This document shows, piece by piece, positions 55,139 to 64,000 of a DNA stretch of 64,000 bases (position 1 is its first letter; every line of letters begins with the position of its first letter). A program made the position numbers and the translations under genes. The DNA comes from Accumulibacter sp. (GTDB taxonomy: Bacteria; Pseudomonadota; Gammaproteobacteria; Burkholderiales; Rhodocyclaceae): contig NZ_JAMTDQ010000043.1 in the NCBI RefSeq assembly GCF_023806635.1, forward strand, positions 62,001 to 126,000. The letters run 5' to 3'. The notes beneath the pieces are model-generated. The model saw only the letters and a program-made list of their open reading frames with translations. It did not search any database and was not told where the DNA came from.

Positions 55139-56044
55139 ATGCTGACCCAGCCGACCCAACGGACGATAGCGATGACCCGATACGACCTGCACATCCTGCG
55201 GCAGCCGGCAGCCACGCCGGCCCGCTGCCCGCCGCTGCTCTTCCTGCATGGCGGCTACGTGGACGCGAGATGCTGGCAGCCGAACTTCCTCTCCTGCTTC
55301 GCCAGCCGCGGCTACGACTGCCACGCAGTCGACCTGCCCGGACACGGCCGCAGCGAGGGGCGCGAGTGTCTCGACCGGCTTGGCCTCGACGACTACCTCG
55401 CCGCGCTCAAGCCAGTGGTCGAAGAACTGGGCAGCCGGCCAGTGGTCATCGGCCACTCGATGGGCGCCCTCCTCGCCGAGCGCTTGCTCGAGGGGTCGCT
55501 GGCCGAGGCCGCGGTCCTGATGTCGCCGGTACCGCCAGGCGGGACGCTCGAGTCATCCATCAGCCTGTTCCTGCGCCACCCGGGATTCATCGCTGCCGTG
55601 GCACGCATGAGCAGCGGTGTCTGCGACGAGGAAGGACTGCGCCTCCTGCGCGACATCTACTTCACGCCGGCAACCGAGCCCGAAGAACTGCTGCAACTGA
55701 CGGCGATCGTGCAGCCGGAGTCCGCCCGCGCCATCGCCGACATGGCAATGCTGGGCTGGCACTGGCCGCGGCGGCCTTGCCGACGACCCGTCCTGGTGCT
55801 TGGCGGCGAACTGGACATGGTCTTTCCGCCGCACCAGGTCCGCCGCGTCGCCCGCCGCTGGCAGGCCGAACTCGAGATCATCCCGGGCGCCGGGCACGCG
55901 ATGATCCTCGATCACCATTGGCGGAGCTGTGCCGCGCGCATCCTCGGCTGGCTGCAGCGTCTCGCTGCGACTGCCCCGACGGCGACGGTAGCCGCCGGGA
56001 CGAACGGACACGGCGTCGGGGTGAATGGTGCCGGGGTCGGCTAG
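55139..56044 (+). CDS. Alpha/beta hydrolase
   Basis: 301 residues from ATG 55139; ATG 55172 is equally possible, since neither has a strong SD. Core motifs: LLFLHGGYVDARCWQ (oxyanion hole), DLPGHGRSEG, nucleophile elbow VIGHSMGALL, LGGELDMVFPP (acid) and GAGHAMILD (His). The C-terminal 25 residues are Gly/Thr/Val-rich and low-complexity. Lipase/esterase-like; substrate unknown. Confidence 0.85.
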   Translation: MLTQPTQRTIAMTRYDLHILRQPAATPARCPPLLFLHGGYVDARCWQPNFLSCFASRGYDCHAVDLPGHGRSEGRECLDRLGLDDYLAALKPVVEELGSRPVVIGHSMGALLAERLLEGSLAEAAVLMSPVPPGGTLESSISLFLRHPGFIAAVARMSSGVCDEEGLRLLRDIYFTPATEPEELLQLTAIVQPESARAIADMAMLGWHWPRRPCRRPVLVLGGELDMVFPPHQVRRVARRWQAELEIIPGAGHAMILDHHWRSCAARILGWLQRLAATAPTATVAAGTNGHGVGVNGAGVG

Positions 56045-56049
56045 CGGCG

Positions 56050-56055
56050 TATAAT
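56050..56055 (+). promoter_or_regulatory. -10 element of ppa
   Basis: TATAAT, 35 bp ahead of the ppa start codon and just after the hydrolase stop. The expected -35 region is weak. Confidence 0.5.
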
Positions 56056-56089
56056 CGGGGCTCCGACCAACAGCAGAGAGATCACGAAC

Positions 56090-56638
56090 ATGGGCCTGGA
56101 TCGCGTGCCCTCAGGCAAGTCGCTTCCCAATGATTTCAACGTCATCATCGAGATTCCGATGCATTCCGATCCGGTGAAGTACGAGGTGGACAAGGAGAGT
56201 GGGGCGGTCTTCGTTGACCGCTTCATGGCGACCGCCATGCACTATCCCTGCAACTATGGCTACATTCCGCACACCATCGCCGGCGACGGCGACCCGGTCG
56301 ACGTGCTGGTGGTGGCGCAGTTTGCCCTGCCGCCCGGAGTCGTCGTTCGCTGCCGACCGATCGGCCTGCTGGCGATGGAGGACGAGGCCGGCCCAGACGG
56401 CAAGCTCCTCGCCGTTCCCGTGGACAGCCTGACGCCAATGTATCGCGACATCGAGTCGCCGCGCGACTTTCCGCAGATCGTCCTCGACCAGATTGCCCAT
56501 TTCTTCGCCCATTACAAGGATCTCGAGCGCGGCAAGTTCGTCAAGATAGTCGGCTGGCTCGGCTCTGACGAAGCCAAGAAGGAGATCATGGACGGCGTGA
56601 AGGCCTACGCCCAGGCGAAGGAAAAGCCGGCGTTCTAG
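56090..56638 (+). CDS. ppa: Inorganic pyrophosphatase (family I)
   Basis: 182 residues, normal length. Metal and substrate residues are present: [38 protein letters not shown] (the D-x-D-P-x-D signature) and a late [13 protein letters not shown]. It hydrolyses pyrophosphate to phosphate and pulls forward ligase reactions such as the acyl-CoA synthetase and NAD synthase encoded nearby. SD GAGAG upstream. A terminator follows. Confidence 0.97.
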   Translation: MGLDRVPSGKSLPNDFNVIIEIPMHSDPVKYEVDKESGAVFVDRFMATAMHYPCNYGYIPHTIAGDGDPVDVLVVAQFALPPGVVVRCRPIGLLAMEDEAGPDGKLLAVPVDSLTPMYRDIESPRDFPQIVLDQIAHFFAHYKDLERGKFVKIVGWLGSDEAKKEIMDGVKAYAQAKEKPAF

Positions 56639-56665
56639 ATCCTTGCACGCCGCATCTCCAATGGA

Positions 56666-56687
56666 GGGGCGCGCGAGCGCCCCTTTT
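56666..56687 (+). terminator. Intrinsic terminator after ppa
   Basis: GGGGCGC-GCGA-GCGCCCC followed by TTTT, 27 bases after the ppa stop and 16 bases before the nadE start. Confidence 0.8.
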
Positions 56688-56703
56688 GCCGGGAGCCATC
56701 CAG

Positions 56704-58314
56704 ATGTCAGCACGAATTGCCATTGCCCAGATCAACGCCACGGTCGGCGACTTCAGCGGCAACCGCGCGCGCATCGTCGAATTTGCCCGCCGCGCCCGAC
56801 AGCAGAACGCCGACCTGCTGCTGACGCCGGAACTCGCACTGTGCGGTTACCCACCCGAAGATCTCCTGCTGCGCGACGACTTCTGCAGCGCCTGCGACAG
56901 CGAACTGATGGTGCTCGCCGATGAACTACCCGACATCGCCGTTCTCGTCGGCCACCCCGAGCAGCGCGACGGAAAGCGCTACAATGCAGCCACACTGCTC
57001 CGCGGCGGCCACCGGGTCGCCACCTACTACAAGCAGCGGCTGCCCAGTTACGAGGTCTTCGACGAGGAGCGCTACTTCGATTCGGGTGACGCACCCTGCG
57101 TGCTGACGCTGAACGGCCTGCGCTGTGGCGTCAATATCTGCGCCGACGTCTGGGAAGCCGGCGCGGCCGACCTGGCCCGCGAGGCTGGCGCCGACGTGCT
57201 GCTCGTCCTCAACGCCTCGCCCTACCACATCGGCAAGCGCGAGCGGCGCACCGAGGTCCTGCGGCAGCGGATCAGCAGCACCGGCTTGCCGGTCGTCTAC
57301 GCCAATCTCGCCGGTGGCCAGGATGAACTGGTCTTCGACGGCGGCTCGTTCGTCCTCGACTCGCGCGGGAAGCTCTGCTGCCAGTTGCCGCAGTTCGAGG
57401 AGGCTCTGGGGATCGTCGACTTCGTCGATGGCGAGCCGCAGCCGGCGACCATCGTCACCCCGCCCTGCCAGGAGGCCGAAATCTACCAGGCGCTGGTCCT
57501 CGGCGTGCGCGACTACCTCGGCAAGAACGGCTTCCCCGGTGCCATCATCGGCCTCTCCGGCGGCATCGACTCGGCGCTCACCCTCTGCGTTGCCGTCGAT
57601 GCGCTGGGTGCGGACAAGGTGCGGGCAGTGATGATGCCATCCCCCTATACGGCCGAACTGAGCCTCAGCGAAGCACGCGAGATGGTGCGCCTGCTCGGTG
57701 TGCGCTACGACGAGATCGCCATCGAACCGGCGATGCACACCCTGGCGGGCATGCTCGAGGCCCAGTTCGCCGGCCTGCCGGCCGACACGACCGAGGAGAA
57801 CCTGCAGGCGCGGATTCGCGGCATGATCCTCATGGCCCTGTCGAACAAGACGGGTTCGCTGGTGCTGACGACCGGCAACAAGTCGGAAATGGCGGTCGGC
57901 TACTGCACCCTCTATGGCGACATGGCCGGCGGCTTCGCGGTCATCAAGGACATCGTCAAGACTCTCGTCTACCGCATCTCGCGCTGGCGCAATACCTGTT
58001 CACATGTCATTCCCGAACGGATCATCAGCCGCCCGCCATCGGCCGAGCTGAAGCCCGACCAGACCGACCAGGACAGCCTGCCGCCCTACGCAGTACTCGA
58101 CGCCATCGTCGAGGCCTACATGGAGAAGGACCTCAGCCCGCGCCAGATCGTTGCCCAGGGCTTTGCCGAAGCCGATGTGCGACGGGTCGTCCACCTGCTG
58201 AAGATCAGCGAGTACAAGCGCCGCCAGGCCCCGGTCGGCATCCGCGTCACGCAGCGCGGTTTCGGCAAGGACTGGCGTTACCCGATCACCAACCGCTATC
58301 GTGACCCCTACTGA
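56704..58314 (+). CDS. nadE: Glutamine-dependent NAD+ synthetase
   Basis: 536 residues from ATG 56704 (GGGAG upstream). The N-terminal nitrilase-type glutaminase domain has the triad Glu (LTPELALCGYP), Lys (YYKQRLPSYEVFDEERYF) and Cys (GVNICADVW). The C-terminal synthetase domain has the PP-loop IIGLSGGIDSALT and TTGNKSEMAVGY. It makes NAD+ from deamido-NAD using glutamine-derived ammonia. It is followed by a PII gene, which fits a nitrogen-status link. Confidence 0.96.
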   Translation: MSARIAIAQINATVGDFSGNRARIVEFARRARQQNADLLLTPELALCGYPPEDLLLRDDFCSACDSELMVLADELPDIAVLVGHPEQRDGKRYNAATLLRGGHRVATYYKQRLPSYEVFDEERYFDSGDAPCVLTLNGLRCGVNICADVWEAGAADLAREAGADVLLVLNASPYHIGKRERRTEVLRQRISSTGLPVVYANLAGGQDELVFDGGSFVLDSRGKLCCQLPQFEEALGIVDFVDGEPQPATIVTPPCQEAEIYQALVLGVRDYLGKNGFPGAIIGLSGGIDSALTLCVAVDALGADKVRAVMMPSPYTAELSLSEAREMVRLLGVRYDEIAIEPAMHTLAGMLEAQFAGLPADTTEENLQARIRGMILMALSNKTGSLVLTTGNKSEMAVGYCTLYGDMAGGFAVIKDIVKTLVYRISRWRNTCSHVIPERIISRPPSAELKPDQTDQDSLPPYAVLDAIVEAYMEKDLSPRQIVAQGFAEADVRRVVHLLKISEYKRRQAPVGIRVTQRGFGKDWRYPITNRYRDPY

Positions 58315-58342
58315 TCACTTGTGGTTCGACGATTTCTGATAG

Positions 58343-58714
<372 letters not shown>

Positions 58715-58782
58715 GCTGGTGCGGCCCCGCGCCGCAACCCCGTCTGTGGCAACGGCTTCGCCTCAACCGCTGCTGTTCGGGC

Positions 58783-59337
58783 CTATCGACGGCCAGCCTT
58801 CAGCAACACCCACAGGGCGCCGTCACCGCCGTCGCTCGGCGGCGCGTGACAGAAAGCGAGGACATCCCGGTGGCGACCCAGCCAGGTCTTGACCAGTTGC
58901 CGAAGGATCGCTTCGCGCCCCGGCGAGCCGTGACCGCGCCCATGCACGATGCGCAGGCAACGCTTGCCCGTACTCCGTGCCTCGGCAACGAAACGCGCCA
59001 CCTCGGCATGCGCCTGCTGCCGGTTCAGTCCGTGCAGGTCGATGTGGTCCTGAATGCTCCAGCGGCCGCGCCGCAGATCGCGCAATACGCCGCGCGGCAC
59101 GCCGCAGCGCAGGAATGAGTCGGCGCCACCGAGATCGAGCCAGTCATCGATGGCCACCGCACCCTGCAGGAGTTCGCCGAGTACGGCCGCTTCGTCCATC
59201 TCGCGCTGTCGCGGCCGCGGACTCGGTTTCGGCCCATCGAGACTGACCCGGTCGGGCTTGCGCAGCGGCCGCGCACCGTCCACGGCGGCGAGGAAGGCTG
59301 CCAGGTCCTCCGTAGTGTGACGGCTGAACTGACTCAT
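58783..59337 (-). CDS. Smr-domain protein
   Basis: 184 residues from ATG 59337 (GAGCGAGG upstream); the longer frame is Arg-rich non-coding sequence. The C-terminal Smr domain has IDLHGLNRQQAHAEVARF, LRIVHGRGHGSPG and the end motif DGALWVLLK. The N-terminal half is charged and linker-like. Stand-alone Smr proteins of this kind are nucleases or nucleic-acid-binding proteins. It is the downstream neighbour of trxB on the same strand. Confidence 0.88.
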   Translation of the reverse strand: MSQFSRHTTEDLAAFLAAVDGARPLRKPDRVSLDGPKPSPRPRQREMDEAAVLGELLQGAVAIDDWLDLGGADSFLRCGVPRGVLRDLRRGRWSIQDHIDLHGLNRQQAHAEVARFVAEARSTGKRCLRIVHGRGHGSPGREAILRQLVKTWLGRHRDVLAFCHAPPSDGGDGALWVLLKAGRR

Positions 59338-59405
59338 TGCCTGCCTCGCTCCCCATGCCTCTGGCGAAGCTGCGCGCACTACCGGGCGACGGCGCAGGCG
59401 AGAGG

Positions 59406-60377
<972 letters not shown>

Positions 60378-60402
60378 TCACTCTCCGGATGAGTCAGCAA
60401 AA

Positions 60403-60408
60403 ATTATA
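60403..60408 (-). promoter_or_regulatory. -10 element of trxB
   Basis: TATAAT on the minus strand, 32 bp before the trxB start. The -35 region is weak. Confidence 0.5.
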
Positions 60409-60476
60409 ACCGCCATCGCTCGTCGGTCTGCTCCCGTCGCGAAGACCGGTTAACGTCGGGACCCTGCAAAGTGCCT

Positions 60477-60482
60477 TATAAT
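60477..60482 (+). promoter_or_regulatory. -10 element of the Crp/Fnr regulator gene
   Basis: TATAAT, 52 bp ahead of the start at 60534; no strong -35 box. Confidence 0.5.
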
Positions 60483-60533
60483 CGGCCTGCAAGCCCTTGA
60501 TAGAAATCACATCACTTGACGGAAGAATCGCCC

Positions 60534-61241
60534 ATGAACACTCAGGTCGAGCAGCCCAGGAGAGGCCCCAGTCTCACCCTGCTGCACAGCATCCCGATTT
60601 TTGCCGGAGTCCCCGATTCCCAGCTCGAGCAGATCGCCAAGGTTGCCTTTCACCGCCGGGTCGCGCGCCAGACGACGATCGTTCGTGCCGGCGACAGCAC
60701 GGACTCCCTCTACGTCCTGATCAGCGGTGGCGCCAAGGTACTCAACAGTGACGAAGAGGGCCGCGAAGTGATCCTGACCCTGCTTGGCCCCGGCGAGTTC
60801 TTTGGCGAAATGGGCCTGATCGACGGCAGCCCACGGTCGGCGGACGTCGTCGCCACCGAAGCCTGCGAGCTGCTGGTGATCACCAAGGGTGACTTCAAGC
60901 GCTGCCTGGCGGAGAACTTCGACCTCTGCCTGAACATCATGAAGAGCCTGGTGCAGCGGTTGCGCGAGGCCGACCGCAACATCGAGAGCCTAGCGTTGCT
61001 CGACGTGTACGGCCGCGTCGCCAAGCTGCTGCTCGATTTCTCCGAGGAAGAGCGCGGGCAGCGCGTCATCCGGCGCCGGGTGACGAAACAGGATATCGCC
61101 AAGATGATCGGTGCCTCGCGCGAGATGGTCAGCCGCGTCATGAAGGACCTCGAGAACCGGGGCTATTTTCGTGTCGAGGAAGGTCGCACGGTCATTCTCG
61201 ACAAGCGATCGCCCGCTTCGATCAGCGCCCAGCGCTCCTGA
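60534..61241 (+). CDS. Crp/Fnr family transcriptional regulator
   Basis: 235 residues from ATG 60534 (GGAAGA upstream); the TTG 18 bases earlier is less likely. The cyclic-nucleotide-binding fold includes FFGEMGLIDGSPRSADVVA, close to the phosphate cassette of CRP. A long dimer helix and a winged HTH follow, with recognition helix REMVSRVMKDLE. The E-x-x-S-R pattern is of the FNR type (TTGAT half sites), yet the N-terminal Cys cluster of FNR is absent. The ligand is uncertain. It precedes ftsK on the same strand. Confidence 0.9.
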   Translation: MNTQVEQPRRGPSLTLLHSIPIFAGVPDSQLEQIAKVAFHRRVARQTTIVRAGDSTDSLYVLISGGAKVLNSDEEGREVILTLLGPGEFFGEMGLIDGSPRSADVVATEACELLVITKGDFKRCLAENFDLCLNIMKSLVQRLREADRNIESLALLDVYGRVAKLLLDFSEEERGQRVIRRRVTKQDIAKMIGASREMVSRVMKDLENRGYFRVEEGRTVILDKRSPASISAQRS

Positions 61242-61265
61242 CGGAATTTCTTGCAGAACCCGGCA

Positions 61266-63794
61266 ATGGCATTGTTGAGCAAACTCGGCAGCAGGATTCC
61301 CTACCCGTCCCGAACAGCGAGTCCGCTGCCGGAGAAGATCGCCGTCCTGCTGCGCGAATCGCGCTGGCTCGTCCTGATCGTTGTCGCCAGCTTCATCGCC
61401 CTCTCGCTCTGGGGTTACAACCGGGCCGATCCCGGCTGGTCGCACGCCGTACACAGCAGCACGCTGCACAACCCGGCCGGGCGCAGCGGCGCCTGGCTCG
61501 CCGACCTGCTGCTCTACCTCTTCGGCCTCTCCGCATGGTGGTTGATCCTCCTCCTGCTGATCACGGTCGGCTGGGGCTACCGCCGGCTGGAAGGGCAGCA
61601 CGCCGGCGACCGACGCCCGCTGCTGATCTCGCTCGCCGGGTTCGTCGTCCTCATCGTTGCCAGCAGCGGCCTCGAGACACTTCGCTTCTACACCCTCAAG
61701 GCCAACCTGCCGGTCGGCCCCGGTGGCATCATCGGCATCGAGCTGGGCGCCTTCGCGGTGCGCTACCTCGGCTACACGGGAGCCACCCTGGCCCTGGTGG
61801 CGATGCTGCTGCTCGGCTGGAGCATCTTTTCCGGCATGTCGTGGATCACCGCCGCGGAACGGGTCGGGACGCTCTTCGAGCGCCTGCTGCTGGCGATCCA
61901 CAACCTCTACGGACGCTGGCAGGATCGGCGCATCGGCCGCGAGGTGGCGCGCGAGCGCGAAGCCGTGGTCGAACTGGAGAAACAGCGTGGCGAGGGCCAT
62001 GAGGGGGCGGCGGCCGAGAAGCCGCCCGCCACCTCCCGCACGGCATCACGAACGACCCGGGGCGCCGCTCGCGACGCGGCGGTCGAGCCCGTGCTCGGCA
62101 AGCTGGCGACCGATGCAACCGACGATGGCCAGCCAACCGAGCCCTTCCTGAGCGACGCGGCAAGCGCGCCGCCGCCGAGCGCGGAAGCGGAGGCACCCGT
62201 CGCCCCGCGCGAAGCCGCAGTGCCCGCCACGCGCGTATTGCCGGTGAAAGTCGAGAAGCGGATCGACCGCGAGAAGCAGCCCCCGCTGTTTCCGGAGGCG
62301 GTCGAAGGCGGCATGCTGCCACCGTTGCACCTGCTGGAACCGGCGCCATTGCAGAGCGGCCGCGTCAGCCCGGAGACCGTCGAGTACACCTCGCGGCTCA
62401 TCGAACGCAAGCTCGCCGACTTCGGCGTCCAGGTCGCCGTCACCGCCGCCTACCCGGGGCCGGTCATCACGCGCTACGAGATCGAGCCGGCGATCGGCGT
62501 CAAGGGCGCCCAGATCCTCAACCTGGCCAAGGATCTGGCGCGCTCGCTGTCGCTGGTTTCGGTGCGCGTGGTGGAGACCGTGCCCGGCAAGTCGTCGATG
62601 GCGCTCGAGCTGCCGAACCCGAAGCGACAGACGGTTCGCCTGCTGGAGATCATTTCCAGCAGGGAATACAGCGACATGAACTCGCCATTGACGATGACTC
62701 TCGGCAAGGACATCGGTGGCCAGCCGCTGGTCGTCGACCTGGCAAAGATGCCGCACCTGCTGGTGGCTGGAACGACCGGTTCGGGCAAGTCCGTCGGCAT
62801 CAATGCGATGATCCTGTCGCTGCTCTACAAGTCGGAGCCGGACCAGGTGCGGCTCATCCTGGTCGACCCGAAGATGCTCGAACTGTCGATCTACGAGGGC
62901 ATTCCGCACCTGCTCGCACCGGTCGTGGTGGACATGAAACAGGCCGCCAACGCGCTCAACTGGTGCGTCGGCGAGATGGAGAAGCGCTACAAGCTGATGT
63001 CCGCCATGGGAGTGCGCAACATCGCCGGTCTCAACCATCGCATTCGCGATGCCGCGCGGCATGGCGAAAGGATCACCAATCCGGTGTCGCTGACCCCGGA
63101 CTCGCCCGAACCGCTGAGCGCCCTGCCCTACATCGTCGTTGTCATCGACGAACTCGCGGACCTGATGATGGTCGCCGGCAAGACCGTCGAACAGCTCATC
63201 GCCCGCCTCGCGCAGAAAGCCCGTGCCGCAGGGGTTCACCTGATTCTCGCGACGCAGCGCCCATCCGTCGACGTCATCACCGGCCTGATCAAGGCCAACA
63301 TCCCGACGCGCATCTCGTTCCAGGTCTCGTCGAAGATCGACTCGCGAACGATCCTCGACCAGATGGGCGCCGAGACCCTGCTCGGCCAGGGCGACATGCT
63401 CTATCTGGCTCCCGGCACCGGCTACCCGACACGTGTGCATGGCGCCTTCGTTGCCGACGAGGAGGTCCACCGGGTCGTCGACCACCTGAAGAAGACCGGG
63501 GCACCGAATTACATCGACGCAGTGCTCACCGGCGGCGACGACGAGGACGGCGATGCCGGCGCCGGCGACGGCGGTGGCATCGAGACCGATGGCGAGGCTG
63601 ACCCCGTCTATGACCAGGCGGTCGAGGTGGTATTGAAGAACCGGCGTGCTTCGATCTCGCTCGTGCAGCGGCACCTGCGGATCGGTTACAACCGTTCCGC
63701 CCGCCTGATCGAGGCGATGGAAAAAGCCGGTCTGGTTTCTGCCATGGATGCGCGCGGCGGCCGCGAAGTCCTCGCGCGCAAGGACGACGAATGA
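61266..63794 (+). CDS. ftsK: DNA translocase FtsK
   Basis: 842 residues from ATG 61266; a TTG at 61251 is an alternative. Four N-terminal membrane helices, a charged Pro/Ala-rich linker (about 220-360), then the RecA-like motor with Walker [36 protein letters not shown] and [17 protein letters not shown] short acidic Gly/Asp linker precedes the C-terminal gamma winged helix ([20 protein letters not shown]), which reads KOPS sites. It pumps chromosome termini through the closing septum and activates XerCD. Its stop overlaps the start of lolA. Confidence 0.96.
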   Translation: MALLSKLGSRIPYPSRTASPLPEKIAVLLRESRWLVLIVVASFIALSLWGYNRADPGWSHAVHSSTLHNPAGRSGAWLADLLLYLFGLSAWWLILLLLITVGWGYRRLEGQHAGDRRPLLISLAGFVVLIVASSGLETLRFYTLKANLPVGPGGIIGIELGAFAVRYLGYTGATLALVAMLLLGWSIFSGMSWITAAERVGTLFERLLLAIHNLYGRWQDRRIGREVAREREAVVELEKQRGEGHEGAAAEKPPATSRTASRTTRGAARDAAVEPVLGKLATDATDDGQPTEPFLSDAASAPPPSAEAEAPVAPREAAVPATRVLPVKVEKRIDREKQPPLFPEAVEGGMLPPLHLLEPAPLQSGRVSPETVEYTSRLIERKLADFGVQVAVTAAYPGPVITRYEIEPAIGVKGAQILNLAKDLARSLSLVSVRVVETVPGKSSMALELPNPKRQTVRLLEIISSREYSDMNSPLTMTLGKDIGGQPLVVDLAKMPHLLVAGTTGSGKSVGINAMILSLLYKSEPDQVRLILVDPKMLELSIYEGIPHLLAPVVVDMKQAANALNWCVGEMEKRYKLMSAMGVRNIAGLNHRIRDAARHGERITNPVSLTPDSPEPLSALPYIVVVIDELADLMMVAGKTVEQLIARLAQKARAAGVHLILATQRPSVDVITGLIKANIPTRISFQVSSKIDSRTILDQMGAETLLGQGDMLYLAPGTGYPTRVHGAFVADEEVHRVVDHLKKTGAPNYIDAVLTGGDDEDGDAGAGDGGGIETDGEADPVYDQAVEVVLKNRRASISLVQRHLRIGYNRSARLIEAMEKAGLVSAMDARGGREVLARKDDE

Positions 63795-64000
63795 TCTGGC
63801 GCCAGCCGCTCTGCCTGGCGATCTGCACCCTGGCCGTAAGCAGCGCGGCGCATGCCGCAGCGATCGACAGGTTGCAGCAATTCCTCGACACGACGCGAAC
63901 GCTGCGCGCCGATTTCACGCAGACCGTCGCCGCGCGCAATGGTCGGGTGCCGCAGAAGTCCAGCGGCGTCATGATGTTCTGGCGGCCGGGCAGGTTCCGC
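63791..64000 (+). CDS. lolA: Outer-membrane lipoprotein carrier protein LolA (3' end outside window)
   Basis: 70 codons are visible. The ATG overlaps the ftsK stop (ATGA). A signal peptide (ending AAHA) is followed by [20 protein letters not shown] and [13 protein letters not shown], the N-terminal strand pattern of LolA, which ferries lipoproteins across the periplasm. The ftsK-lolA order is common in proteobacteria. Confidence 0.9.
   Translation, partial: MIWRQPLCLAICTLAVSSAAHAAAIDRLQQFLDTTRTLRADFTQTVAARNGRVPQKSSGVMMFWRPGRFR

Overview
The window is GC-rich, densely coded DNA from a betaproteobacterium of the Rhodocyclales. The gene content fits a polyphosphate- and polyhydroxyalkanoate (PHA)-accumulating organism of the Candidatus Accumulibacter kind. 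This placement is inference: it rests on a clade II nitrous oxide reductase cluster, a PPK2 polyphosphate kinase, a PhaC-like protein beside a PHB-depolymerase-like protein, an acetate kinase/phosphotransacetylase pair and PEP-CTERM proteins. I see no rRNA, tRNA, CRISPR array, insertion sequence or prophage.

Layout. 1-11.6 kb: the 3' part of a giant secreted multidomain protein (glycine-rich, beta-propeller-like, PKD-like, cohesin-like, dockerin-like), then a small exported cohesin-like protein with a PEP-CTERM-like tail. 11.7-17.9 kb (minus): nosZ, two c-type cytochromes, nosB and nosD. 18.1-21.0 kb (plus, divergent): a copper-delivery set (FixH/YtkA-like protein, Sco, PCuAC) and an MFS permease. 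21.1-28.5 kb: a PEP-CTERM protein with a sigma-54-type promoter, a redoxin remnant, a dienelactone-hydrolase-like protein, a large ATPase/BTAD regulator and a Calx-beta protein with a probably shifted 3' end. 28.7-34.2 kb (minus): rpoE, rseC, degP, a glutaredoxin-like gene, a MaoC-Pta fusion and ackA, closely spaced. 34.4-40.3 kb: a complete RND efflux operon. 40.4-46.2 kb: PPK2, two small envelope proteins, DUF2252, a SulP transporter and a DUF2461 protein. 46.2-53.4 kb: a lipid/PHA block (acyl-CoA synthetase, PhaC-like, enoyl-CoA hydratase, PHB-depolymerase-like). 53.7-64 kb: two glutathione transferases, a hydrolase, ppa, nadE, glnB, an Smr protein, trxB, a Crp/Fnr regulator, ftsK and the start of lolA.

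How the parts fit. The nos genes and the divergent copper genes would together build and feed a copper-dependent N2O reductase. AckA/Pta, the acyl-CoA and PHA genes, PPK2 and pyrophosphatase are what a cell that activates acetate and cycles PHA and polyphosphate would use. The most unusual points are the cohesin/dockerin-like pair at the left end, a permuted P-domain in the giant protein, an rpoE locus without rseA/rseB that runs on into acetate-activation genes, a MaoC-Pta fusion lacking its hydratase histidine, and an intrinsic terminator just ahead of the PhaC-like gene.
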